NCBI GenBank assembly: GCA_032433595.1
Contig: JASWJB010000472.1
Span: forward strand, 1-25,692
Source of the DNA: Conoideocrella luteorostrata
Lineage: Eukaryota; Ascomycota; Sordariomycetes; Hypocreales; Clavicipitaceae
Reading direction: 5' to 3'
DNA length: 25,692 bases
Positions 9,598-20,149 of the stretch are shown in pieces. Made by a program: the position numbers and the translations under genes. Each line of letters begins with the position of its first letter. Positions within the stretch are counted from its first letter, which is position 1. The notes under the pieces were generated by a model, which was not told where the DNA came from, ran no database searches, and was given only the letters and a program-made list of their open reading frames with translations.

Positions 9598-12500
9598 CTA
9601 GACCTCAGTTTCCACGTCTGGTTGTCGTCCATCCAGAGCTCCCAGTTTCTTAACTTTCCTGACCGCAAATTTGGCCTCGTTTTTGGCAAATTGTGCATTG
9701 CGTAACGGTCGCCATTGCATTAAGCCTCTGTGTTTGCGATGTAGGTCCCGACTACGATCTTTGTAATCCTTATATGCTTTGTACGGATTCTTGCTACTAC
9801 TGCCACTGTCCGAAGCACCGCTGGCACCCGTTGCTTGCGTATCAACAGACTTGCGTCCCGCTTCACTACTATCCGTGTCTTGAGAAGGCTCCGTTGCTGC
9901 GTCTTGAATTCCTAGATCGGGATCGTCGTCGTCGTCATCATCATCGTCATCATCATCTTCATAGGCCTCGAAATCATCGTATATTTCGCTGTCGTCTTCA
10001 TGATTTGACCCGCGTGCCATAAGCTCCTTTGGATCTTGCCCGAACGCTCCACTCCAGTCGGTTCCATCTTTAGCTAGCCATTTCTTTTTTTGTTTGTTAT
10101 CGGCTTGAGCAAGAACGTCACGACCCTGAGTCAAAGAATCGTCGTGAAGCCTTTGCACCAATGGAGGGACTTCAGCATGTACCTCTTGCTTTCGAATACC
10201 CTCTGCATAACATGCCTCCCAGCTTTCGATGGTCTCTCGAGAATCATTGTCACTGACGAATCTGATGTGATCGCTATCGGTGCCTGCGGAAAATCGGCCT
10301 CGGAATCTTACTCGGCCGACTTCTTCAATAGAGGTATCTGGTATCTCCTGGTAATTTTCCTGTGTGATGTAATTTTGTGCTAGACGCACGCTGTTATCGC
10401 ACGTGAAAATTGGCAACTCAAAGTCTTTTTCCTCTCCGTCAACAAGTTCCAGGAGCCACAGGGACGCGAATGCCTGGGCATGCCGTTTGCCTGCAGGGCA
10501 GAATTCGATAAAAATTGGGGAGCTGTACCGATGGCGGACGGGAAGGCGTAGTTTCTGATTGTTTTGACCGCTAGCGACATCAAATTTCAGGTCATCACCG
10601 TCTTGGGTACAGAATTGCCGTCCAACATTGGCCGAAGAGCCTCCAGTCCTCAACTTTAGCTTGACCTTTGAGGCCGGAGCGTAGTTGGAAGTAGTGATAG
10701 AGTCAGATATGAACTCAAACGTGCCGATATCCCAACCCAACTGTGGAGGCGGCAATCGAAGTTCCACAGACCGAAAGAGAATAGAGATTCGGATACGACC
10801 AAAACCAATACCGCCGTCAAGTGGATACCAACGTGTAATCTCGCTGCTAGTTTGCAAAATGTCGGAGAGTTTTAACGGTACAACACCGATAATTGGGTCA
10901 TGTTGGCGGTGGCGGGAATCTCGTACTGCCACAGTGACAATACTGGACCTCCAGTCACGAATGAACTTCTCAGTACCAGCGTTGAAAATAGGTTGTGATG
11001 AGACCACCTTCACACGTGTCTTGTATACCAGATCGTCATTGACAAGGATAGTGCAGTAGGAGCTTGGAAGCTTTCTGCTCTGCTCTTCTTTGACTTCACC
11101 TGCCTCTGGTCGGGCAGGTTCGAACTCTTTACCCTTGCGATTTCCGTCGGATCCCTTAATGTTAGCCAGTTCCAGCCCGACTATCTGATGGACGACAATA
11201 CTAAGAATACCGGACGGCCACAACGGATCGGGTGGGGTGTGCGTTACAGCATGCTCCTCCTCAGTATTGATTGTGCCCTTTTCATCTTGAAATTCGGCTT
11301 TGTCTGAAAGTTCCTTTGGTAATTTCAGGTCTTTACCATGGGTGCGAAGAGCCTTACGGAACTGCGTCTTCCCGAAGAAGCCGACTTCCCAGTGTAGCTC
11401 TCCTGGCATTGTACTGTCAGCTTTGACGCCGCGAAGCTTGGAAATCTGAGGGAACATCTTTCCAGGATGCTGAATTAATTTTTGGATGCTGAGTTCCACT
11501 TTCCCGACGACATCATCGGCTGAAGATCGATCGCTGTCCCATAGCTCCATTGACAGCTGCTCGTCAGCTTTTATGAGATCGCTGGTGACTAATAGGCCGC
11601 AAGTTTCTTCGAACACGGGGTTAAGATTATCTTGAATGACGCGTGTACAGAACTGAGGCTTTCCAAACTTGCTCCAGCTCACAGTAATGTAAGGGTCGGA
11701 CCCGCCTCCCTTACTGCCCCTACGATCTTGTTTGCTGAGCCCAGTCGCTTTGTGGATGCGGATGAACATAACACCCATAGCCAGCGTCTCTTTCTTGATA
11801 TCATCACCTTGAAGCATCTTGCTCATATCAAGGGTCATGCTTTTAGGTGCCACATACATAGACGCTGCTGCGCCAATAGCCCAGTTCACAAAGTTCGATA
11901 TTAAAGGCAGATTCAAGATGTTAACGCCTTTCTCAATCATGGGCGTGCAGCCAGCCTGAACGTTAGGCACACCCATCAAAGTGAACGAAACGGTTTTCAA
12001 AAATGGTGGATCGGGGGTGAGCTGGCACCGGATCCGTGCAGTCGCCACAAGGCCAACTAATTCAACCCAGATCGGAAGAGGCACGCCGAAGAGACCTTTG
12101 ATGCCGAGGTAGAAGACCAGCCGCATACCCATGTTTTTTGCCTTCGAGGCCACGTCCTGGCCCGATGGTTTAGCATGGTAAGCTATAGAGACCTCCATGT
12201 TGTAGAATTCTCCAGCTTGTTCAATGGCAGCAAGCTCATCCTTGTCCATCTTCTCTTTGTTTTCTTTGTGGATTTCATCCTTGATATCCTTGACATGACT
12301 ATCCGGTAGGGCTCTCATGTTGAGGATTCTGATAGGGTTATTACCCTGGGAGATATCGGCCACACGGACATTCTCGATGATGCCAGGCACAGATGCTGCC
12401 ATAACGTCCTCTAGTGTGTCAGCCACTGCGGCAAACATTTCAGGATTTATCAATCCCCACATCAACCCAATCATCGTATTCATCCATTCAACAGACTCCG

Positions 12501-13396
12501 GGATCAAATTCACTGTTGCTGTCTCGCCACGGTCCTGCTCGCTGGACCATTCGAGGTCGCGGCCTTGTCGAATAAGATCTTTGACCCACAAGAATACACC
12601 AGAGGCGACACAAAATGCCAGAGGAATAAGACCGAGAAGCTTTCCGCCAAAAAATTTGCCAACAAATACAATAGCAATAAAAATTCCAGCGCACAAGACG
12701 TTACCCTTTCTCTCCAATGTGACAAACATGGGTTCGTAGCTGACAGATGGCGTCTTGAAGAACAGAACCGACGTTTTTTCACTCCGAATGGGCACATCAG
12801 AAGTGGCGCCTTCTTGGACAGGGTCCGGCGGTGCGGTCACATCTTGTGCATATCGATACTCTTCGCCAGACTGCTTTGACGACGTAGCTATGGTGGCCGG
12901 TTTGCCCAGATTCTCATTGGGAATGGACATCTAGATTTTGCGCGTTAGCTTCCACAGCACGTCATAAAAACTAAACATAATGCGGTAATGCTGGTCAATA
13001 TTCTCAGGCAGTGTATAGCAGGAATGTGTTAATTTAAGTTACGCACTGAAGAATCCAAGGATAAAGAACAAAAAGAAGAGGAGGAAAAGAAATAATTTCT
13101 CTCACCTGTGGATTTTCAACTGCCTCTTTAAAGTCCGTTTTCGCATCACGAATCTGGACATCCTTGCCCGTGACGGGATCTCGCACGGTTCGCACATCTT
13201 TGCGCGAAGGTTTTTCGGAGTTCTTGTGATCCTGAACTTCTTTGTCTTGGCTGTTTTTCGTTAAATCCGCATCAATGGCGGCATCCCTTTCCCTTTTTTC
13301 CGCGTCCAGCTGCTCCATAAATTGCTGAATGTTAGGCACGCGATTCCGGCCGCTGTAGTGTTGGGCCGACGGCACAACATGATCATCGACGTTCAT
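9598..13396 (-). CDS. mug190: Mug190-type SMP/C2-domain membrane-contact-site protein, two exons
   Basis: Exons on the minus strand are 13396-13106 and 12930-9598 (1207 aa). The 175-bp intron has a GTGAGA donor, a GCTAAC branch site and a TAG acceptor. After a charged N-terminus rich in Lys/Glu/Asp, a hydrophobic hairpin (about residues 174-212) probably anchors the protein in the ER. An SMP-like lipid-binding region follows (about 236-470, including ESVEWMNTMIGLMWGLINPE and PIWVELVGLVATARIRCQL). One C2 domain starts near residue 485 (VMFIRIHKATGLSKQD, GSDPYITVSW). A second, more divergent one starts near 680 (GILSIVVHQIVGLELANIKG). The C-terminal third is poorly conserved in type and holds 12 consecutive Asp and a basic tail. 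The architecture resembles tricalbins and fission-yeast Mug190. Lipid transfer or tethering between ER and plasma membrane is inferred from the family. Confidence 0.93.
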
Positions 13397-14839
13397 GACT
13401 GCTGCAATTTCTTGTTCGTGATTCGTTATAACCCCGGGTCGTCATGCAGGTATAGTAATAGCTAGTGGGCTATTCAGGTATTCGATGCAAGGATGTAGGT
13501 GCTGTCCCTAGTGTTGGTAATGTAATGTACACAAGCTCCAAAGAGGTATCAAGCACCTGGCTTGTAAAAGCCAAAGTTGTTCAAAACGAAGAAAACCAAA
13601 ATAAACGGGCTATCTGAAAGGTTGAAAAGATGGATTGGATACCCCCTTATGAAGGAGCTTTGCGTCCGGTTCGTGGCAAATGATGCGGCAAGCCCATCCA
13701 CTTTCTTTCGTCGGACAAGCTTTGTGAGTTGCGTCGATGACGTAGCGTCTGTCACTGCCGGTGTGTCTACTGGGGAGCCACGACAGTTGGACAAGCGATC
13801 TGCCCTGTTACAACAAGCTCGTGTGGGGCTAACGCCTAACCGGTCCTCCAGCTGTACTCCGTACTGTAGCGCTGCACTGACTGCTCCACCAGGTGCCTAC
13901 CTAAGCCAAGGTTCACAACGCCAAATTCAAGCTTTTTACATCTGCAAGATTCCCTGAAAAGCTGAGAGCTAGACCTCAATGTCCCGGAAGCTGGGTGGAG
14001 GTGGGGGAGGATGAGTGCGTGTCTTGGCAACAATGCACTTCAGCGAACTTTCAGTCTCCATCATCGATCCGAACATTTAGCATGAATTGTCATCGGGAAA
14101 CTTGCTGATACATCATCTGGACAACGGGGCAGAGGACGCATCAGATACATCCAGATCGCGATTTCAGACGCACATCTTTGTGCTGTCTCAGCCAGCTGCA
14201 GCAGGGAAGAGCTAGCAATCAATGGCAACGATGATCTGGGAGGAGCGGCTTGCTTGCCGGCTGTGGAAGCTGTTAAGGTTTGCCCGATCAGCAGCTTATT
14301 GCGTAAATGGCTGCACGAACAGTGGGTCCGCTTGGACGCTGCTTGCGTTGTCTCACTGCTGTAACTGGCACGTTAGGTCAGATTAGGTGGGCACAATGCT
14401 GCCACGCAAATCCTCAACTACGGTGCCTCTCATCTACACCGTTTTGAGAGAGCTGAGTCTACGAAAAAAAAAAAAGTTAACAAACCACCCTTTAAAAATA
14501 CTAATAAAAGTAAATATTAATAAATTTATCTTTCCTAAGAGTAGTAGATTAACATCATAGCTATCTTTTTCTTTCTATGTTTAGCAGCTCTTCGATGTAG
14601 TAGCATTCAGCTCCAATTTGCCGCCGCATCCGGTCCTTGTGCTTGTCCGAGGTCTCACTGCATTACGACTGCGGGCATATGCGGACTGCCAATCCCAGAT
14701 GGAGTGTTGCACGAGCATTTTATTGGGCAATTCATTATGCATTGACCTCCAAAGGAAATATTGATAACAATTCAAAAATGAGTGTCACGACACTGAGCGT
14801 CTCGTTCCCCAAACCCGCCAACCTGAACTTGCCAGTTCC
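13397..14839. other. Intergenic DNA between the Mug190 and GFA-domain genes
   Basis: The left side is the promoter region of the Mug190 gene. One TACTCCGTA motif is at 13855. An AT-rich island lies at about 14461-14580. Overlapping frames on both strands at 13549-13957 have no domain. A possible alternative last exon of the GFA gene lies at 14561-14657 and is described under that gene. Nothing else is supportable. Confidence 0.5.
14461..14580. other. AT-rich island
   Basis: About 120 bp opens with an A12 run and continues with TTAATAAATTTATC-like sequence. It is much richer in A and T than its surroundings, which are near half GC. No terminal inverted repeats or target-site duplication could be seen. 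It could be a decayed transposon end or RIP-affected DNA, or a plain AT-rich spacer. Confidence 0.5.
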
Positions 14840-15511
14840 TCACGCAGCTTCACTTCTGTCTTTGTGGCCAGATAAGTCTTCCGCCGGTCCGACAAGATTG
14901 ATACCGTCCAACTTCTCATAAGTAAGCTTATCCAGATCAACATTATGGACGGTTCGGGCCTAAGCGATAAGAGAGGGAAATTTGTTAGTTTGCGCAAGAT
15001 CTCCGATGCCTTTTTATTTTTATTTTTAATTTTTTAATCTGCATCTGCAATTAGGCTCCATTGGATACTGCCTGGCACTTACGCTGATCCCATATCTAGG
15101 AGGATTGTGAAGATTTCGAAAGTCAATCCCGATGCTAATTCCACACTTTGGGCAGAACATCTGGCCCTTTTTCTTGGTGTTGAACTCATAGACGGAGCAG
15201 CGGGCCTTGGAGTCGTTGTGGAAAGTAACGTCACTCTGCAGAGGGTCTGCAGATCAAAATACAGCTCGATCAGCGATATGCTACACAAAGTCTCCGCGAC
15301 GCTACAAAAATTGCAGCGACCTATTCAACAGGGCCAGGTCCAACCAGGGTGACTTACACACGAGGAGATAGCCGGCCCGGCGACAAATCGAACAGTTGCA
15401 ATTCAGGACTGTGTAGTCTTCCAGACGCGGTGATAGCTTCATCGAGTAGCTGATGTAGCCGCAGTGACAACCCCCTTCATGCACCCCCGATGGCTTCTCT
15501 TCGGTCGACAT
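14840..15511 (-). CDS. GFA (glutathione-dependent formaldehyde-activating)/CENP-V domain protein
   Basis: Exons on the minus strand are 15511-15358, 15246-15083 and 14959-14840 (438 nt, 145 aa). The introns are 111 and 123 bp with GTAAGT donors, and the second has a CTAAC branch site. Zinc-ligand cysteines of the GFA fold are all present: C15-H-C17, C38-N-C40-SI-C43 and C83-PK-C86-G. The sequence GYISYSMKLSP, Y-E-F at 71-73 and MFCPKCGISIGIDFRN follow the family pattern. Members bind zinc and some handle S-hydroxymethyl-glutathione, but most fungal ones have no known substrate. The size is normal. The last exon also contains a good donor (GTGAGG) overlapping the stop. Splicing from 14844 to 14657 would replace the final residue with about 32 others in frame, ending at 14561, but that 186-bp intron lacks a clear branch site. 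I prefer the shorter form. Confidence 0.9.
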
Positions 15512-16317
15512 TACGGGTCCGGTTGCGCGTTTGCTGATGAGAGATTTCGGGGATTCCGAGGATAGAAAGAGGGGAAACTCGTAAGATTGCCTTGGGCTGT
15601 GGCGAGACTTCCACCTTACTTATTAGTTGCTTACATTATATGCGGAGTGCGCAAGGGCTAATTAGTCCGGACCCTCCTCGTTAATCAGAAGGGGCTGAGG
15701 TGATCTGATTGATGCAGCCAACATCATCAAGTTATGCAACTTGCCGTTTATATTTTAATGGGCCTCACCCGCGGTTGGCCATGAGATGAGGGTATAATGT
15801 CCGGTTCATCAGGGGTTGTAGACGCTGCAATAGCGGTAAGAGCGGGTCTGAGCAGTTGGTAATTACGGCTTAAAGCATTTGCTTAAGGTGGATGGCCTAC
15901 TTGACGCCCTTAAAAGACTCCAAGAGGCGGTTTTTACTCATAAACATTGGGCTCACTTTATATCCGTTGCACTGCCATGTTTACAAGTCGTGTGGGCTGC
16001 GCGCAGTAGCTCCATAGCTTCACAGCGTTCCTCTCGGACGCTGTCTAGCTTCGCATACTCACTCTCGATGCGGGAATGTGATTTTAAATAGCGTTTAGTT
16101 CTTTTTCTTCATATTTTATGATAGACATTTAGATACAATTAGTCTGGCGCCGGACCAGCATCTGGTATAATACGTTGTAACATGTGCATAAACAATGCAG
16201 TCTCCTCCCACTCAGATCGAAACGCCACGCAAAAGAGAACTTATCCGACCGTAACCGTAATAAAAAAAAAAAACAAAAAAAAATTTGAAGGTAAATTCTT
16301 ACAGTACATCCCCTTGA
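15512..16317. other. Intergenic DNA between GFA and MFS genes
   Basis: The left end is the GFA promoter. The right end, just past the MFS stop codon, has an A-rich tract at 16261-16284. A 70-codon frame at 15879-16091 (plus) has no recognisable domain and no splice partner. No RNA gene or repeat array is seen. Confidence 0.5.
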
Positions 16318-18269
16318 TTATACATTCTGCTTGACCCCATTATCGCTCTCCTTCGGAGGCACACTCGCCAGTGCAGCATCAGTGTCGCCCTCTTTCTCGG
16401 TGGACGACTCGCCCGTCTCGTCGTCGTCATCACTGTGCATAGGCGGAGCCGCAAATGTCGGAGCATACGCGCTCTTGGCTCGAATCTTGCCACCGTACTT
16501 GTAGAACACAAATGGGATGGGGGCCAGCACCACGGCCACACAACCAAGCAGCGTAGCGGCGTACTGGATGCCCATTCCCTGAAACATCTGGCGAGCGAAG
16601 AGTGGGAATCCCGCGCCGGCGAGTGATCGCAAGAATGTGTTGCCAGCGATGGCCGAGGCAGCGAACATTAGGTACGCGTCGACGAGGTAATTGAGCGACT
16701 GGAGGAAGATGGACATGAGGCCGAAACCGGTAAAGATGCCGCTGAGGGCGGGGACGATCCAATGAATGTCTTTGGTGAATCCGGTCCTGACGTACCTGTT
16801 AGCTGCCGATTGACAGCTGATGTTGAAGGGCAAAAACGGAGAACTTACCATCCGAACCAGAAAATACCAACGGCAAAAGATATACCGCCTGCCATCATAC
16901 TGGGTAAACGCCATTCGGGCACTGGAATGCCGTTATTGCCCGCCAACTTGCGATTGTACCAAGGTTGCTGCAAGATTACTGCCGCTCCGGCCAGCAGCTG
17001 TCCGCAAATCATGCCAAAGAAGGTGAGACCAGACTGGCCCGCAGAGAATCCATGAACGCCGGTAAAGACGAGCGGGTAAGCCGTCAGGAACAGGTAAAGG
17101 ATGCCGTAGATAAAACTCATGTAAATAGAGAGCAGGAGGATGATGGGCTCAGTGAAGAGCAATCGCAGCGGACGAGAAAAATTCTTCTGGACGAGCTCCA
17201 TGAAATCAACCTCAATTTCTTCCTGCTTTGCGTGAATGCCCCAGTTCTTGGTTCGTCGTCGCAAGTCGGCTGCCTTGTCGACCAGAATGACGGGCGGGTA
17301 CGTCTCCTCGAGGAAAAACAGGTCAAGGATGAAGGCGACAACTCCCATAATGGTGGCGAGGTACTCAGTCCATCGCCATCCCAGGTGTGAGGTCACGATG
17401 AAGCCGCCGATGAACGGCGCGAGGAGAGGACCCGTAAACGTCGCCATGGAGAAGAGCGTGACGGCAATGCCTCGCATCTTGTTGTCAAACATGTCGGAGA
17501 AAACGGCGGCGACGACGGCAATGGGGCAGGCGCCGAAGAAACCGGAGAAGAAGCGACTGATGAGAATGGTTTGAAGGTCCTTACCGGTTGCGCAGGCGAT
17601 GGAGAAGACGGTGAATCCGAACATGGACACCACAATTGGCAGTCGTCGGCCGCGCAATTCCGACATGGGTGCCCAGAGGGTAGGGCCAAAAGCAAAACCG
17701 AGAACGTAGAATGTCGTTCCAAGCAGGCCAACCTCGGAGCCGACGTTGAATTCTGAAGAGACGATAGCGGTCGCGGCCGAGAAGATGGACGAGGTAAAAG
17801 CAGCGGTAAGAGTGGTATATCCCAGCATGGCCGCCGTCAGGACCTTCTTCCGCATCGGCCAATTCTGCGCATGCAGCGGATCGTTGGGCCCGTCAAACTC
17901 AACCACGTACTCTTCACGTTCCGGCAGCTGAGGAGGGTAGGGCTTCCCAGCACCAAACGCAGGCAAAGGTCTCTTGGAGGCCCTGCTTGCGGTTCTGCTG
18001 CGCAAGCCTCCTCCCACAGTATTATTATGCTGACTCTTGGCGGTGGCAATTCGGCTGAGCTCAGTAGGATGGCGCTCCAGGTCGTTCTGCGTCGATACGC
18101 GACTCATATTGCGGCGGACTTGATCGCCACTGTTGGATATTGACGACGTAGAGACGGATGAGGCGGAGAGAACACGCTCAATCTCATTGCTCGCTCGGCG
18201 CTGGTAACGCTCCGGCGAGGCATCTCGCTCTGCCGCCTCGAGTTCCCGGTCGACTATATCCATTGGCAT
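16318..18269 (-). CDS. Major facilitator superfamily transporter, DHA1 (polyamine/multidrug) type
   Basis: Exons on the minus strand are 18269-16849 and 16795-16318 (1899 nt, 632 aa). The 53-bp intron has a GTAAGT donor and a CTAAC branch site 4 bases from the AG. A hydrophilic, Ser/Arg-rich N-terminus of about 135 residues ends in DPLHAQNWP, the DPxNPxNW-like signature of the fungal DHA1 group. Twelve membrane segments can be laid out from about residue 141. Motif A is SELRGRR (203-209) and motif C is GPLLAPFIGG (280-289). A charged central loop (about 321-372) divides the halves. The C-terminal tail is acidic (HSDDDDETGE). Relatives export polyamines, azoles or fungal metabolites by proton antiport at the plasma membrane. 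The substrate here is unknown. No biosynthetic gene cluster surrounds it, so a general efflux role is likelier. Confidence 0.95.
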
Positions 18270-20149
18270 GTCGGGCGATGGTGATTTGCTGGTGACGACC
18301 AGATTCTATGGTTTGTTGTTGTTGTTGTTCTCGTTATGGAGTCAACCCGCACGACGACGGACCTGATGCCCTCAATTGGAGTCGCTCGACCTGACGGAAC
18401 AAAAAGAAGACAGGCGCAAAACCAAAATATAAAAAAAATATAAAAAAAGAGAAAGAGAGAGGGGGATTAAAATGATATGAGGGGGAATTCGGGCACCGAC
18501 GACAAATGAAGCTAAGCTCGTCGGCGTTGCGGTCGTCGGCCCCGGCGGATGCCTATGACGGCAGTAGCGTCGAGAGTCGGCTTGAGCAGGGATGGCTTTT
18601 TTTTTCCTCCACTAAATTCTCGCGGCGGTCGATGGACGAATGCGGGTTGAGGTGGGGGGGTCCGGTGGTTTTATCTTGGTCTAAAGCCAGTGATAAAGGC
18701 GACTGGTGATAATGCTACGAAGGTAGTCTCTTCTGGCAAGGCAATAACAAAACAGCTCGCGGAGTTGAGACAATGAACCAATCCAACATTTTTCTTGGTA
18801 CCGCTGTCGGAGAGAGAGAAAAAGAAAAGGGGGTTAAACCCACCAAGGAAAGCTCGCCTGAAGGGATGGATCGACACTGTGAAGATAATGAAGCTGATTT
18901 GGGACGCAACGAGAGCATTTACATGGTGGCATTCATCCTACAGACTACCCACCACGGAGCCACATCGGAGCCAAGTTTGCCCAAGCTTTGGACGTTTCAT
19001 TTTTCAATTTGCAGCCCTGGCAGCGCCGGGTAGGGATATTCTATGATATTATATCTCCACCGGTTCGGTGGTTCGCGATGAGCAAGGTCCATGGGCACAG
19101 ACCGGGCGCTTTCGGTCGAAACACCGAGGCAGCGAAAGGCTCTATAAGCGTGGCATAGAGACGAGCCCTGGGCCAGGATTGTGCAGGGACTGTCTGCCGA
19201 ACAAGCTGCAGGAAAAGCTGTGGATAGTCATATTCTTTTATTCATCGTGGTAATACCGCTCTGCAAATACGACTCCCGGAAGACACGAGGCGGCAGTCAA
19301 ACGAGCACAGGGCACGGAGTACTCCGTAACTGACTGGTGGAAGAATACTGGGCAGATGCGCGACGCTGCGAGGCCAAGCCCCACTGCGGGCTCAGCGAGT
19401 GCATTGACGAGCCCGGAGCCATTCTCGGCAGTCAGTACTGAGCTGCGCAGGTGCTGCGTAGGTGCTCCGTACCGAGCACAAGTTAGCTGCAGGGGCTGGC
19501 TGTGGCCTCTTACCGAGACCTCCGAGCAGCTGCTCCACTGCTCCGTAGGCTACACCCACTGCCGGCCACAATCACGGCCTGCGAGAGACGACATGGTTCC
19601 TGACGAAGGCGTGGCTGTCTCGAGGCAATTCGGCCGCTGCGATAAAAATGGACTTTGTAGCTGTCTGCTAGGCGCCGGCATATCAAGCGCAAAGATATTC
19701 CACAGTTGTCGCACCCACCCTTTTTTGGCCCACGAGCAATATCTGCTTTGTTATCCCCAGCGGGCTTTGCTTGGGCGGGATGGCTAGGCTATGCTAGGCT
19801 ATGGTACACCTGGTATGGCTAGTCAAAGATATCGCTGTTGACGCCGGCCAGTCAAGCACATCGCCCTAAGTCATTAATGATTAATGTCGCGATTCACACA
19901 GGTCAAAACGCGACGTATGCAATGTAGCTATCTGTGCACAGAAAAATTGCCGGTACTTGTATTATTGTGAGATGTGCTGGTAAACAGATGTTGTCTTGAT
20001 TGGCCGCATAATGGGGGTCTACCTGCTCCACTGCACCTTCGCGCACTCAAAGGGATCGACAGGCCTTGATAAAGGTGGCGTTTGGCCCTTCTTAATCGCC
20101 TGACAAACAACGTCTTCATTTGCACACCCTGCTCATCTAGCGGTCTCCA
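18270..20149. other. 1.9-kb gene-free interval between the MFS and Zn2Cys6 genes
   Basis: Next to the MFS start lie a GTT repeat (about 18311-18328) and a purine run with A-tracts at about 18421-18465. On the minus strand the latter reads as the CT-rich tract common in fungal promoters and 5' UTRs. A motif pair ACGGAGTACTCCGTA lies at 19314-19328. A short stem, CCACCG-GTT-CGGTGG, is near 19058. A 10-11-bp duplication (GGCTATGCTA) is at about 19784-19803. No open frame has a recognisable domain. Confidence 0.5.
18417..18465 (-). promoter_or_regulatory. Pyrimidine-rich (CT) tract upstream of the MFS gene
   Basis: Read on the coding strand of the transporter, this is CTCTCTCTTTCTC followed by T-runs, about 150-200 bases upstream of the ATG at 18269. 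CT-rich stretches next to the transcription start are common in filamentous-fungal promoters. The assignment is by position and composition only. Confidence 0.4.

Noticed and set aside
13549..13957. Overlapping frames on both strands upstream of Mug190
   Set aside because: They mirror each other, lack domains, and have no consistent splice sites.
14637..14921. Forward frame with HYDCGHMRTA resembling small fungal CGH-motif proteins
   Set aside because: There is no ATG at the proposed start, the frame overlaps the GFA last exon antisense, and only a few residues match.
15879..16091. 70-codon forward frame near the MFS 3' end
   Set aside because: It has no recognisable motif, and a transposase tail was considered but no catalytic residues are visible.
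19058..19072. CCACCG-GTT-CGGTGG hairpin as a terminator or RNA element
   Set aside because: A 6-bp stem alone in a fungal intergenic region is not enough to support a function.
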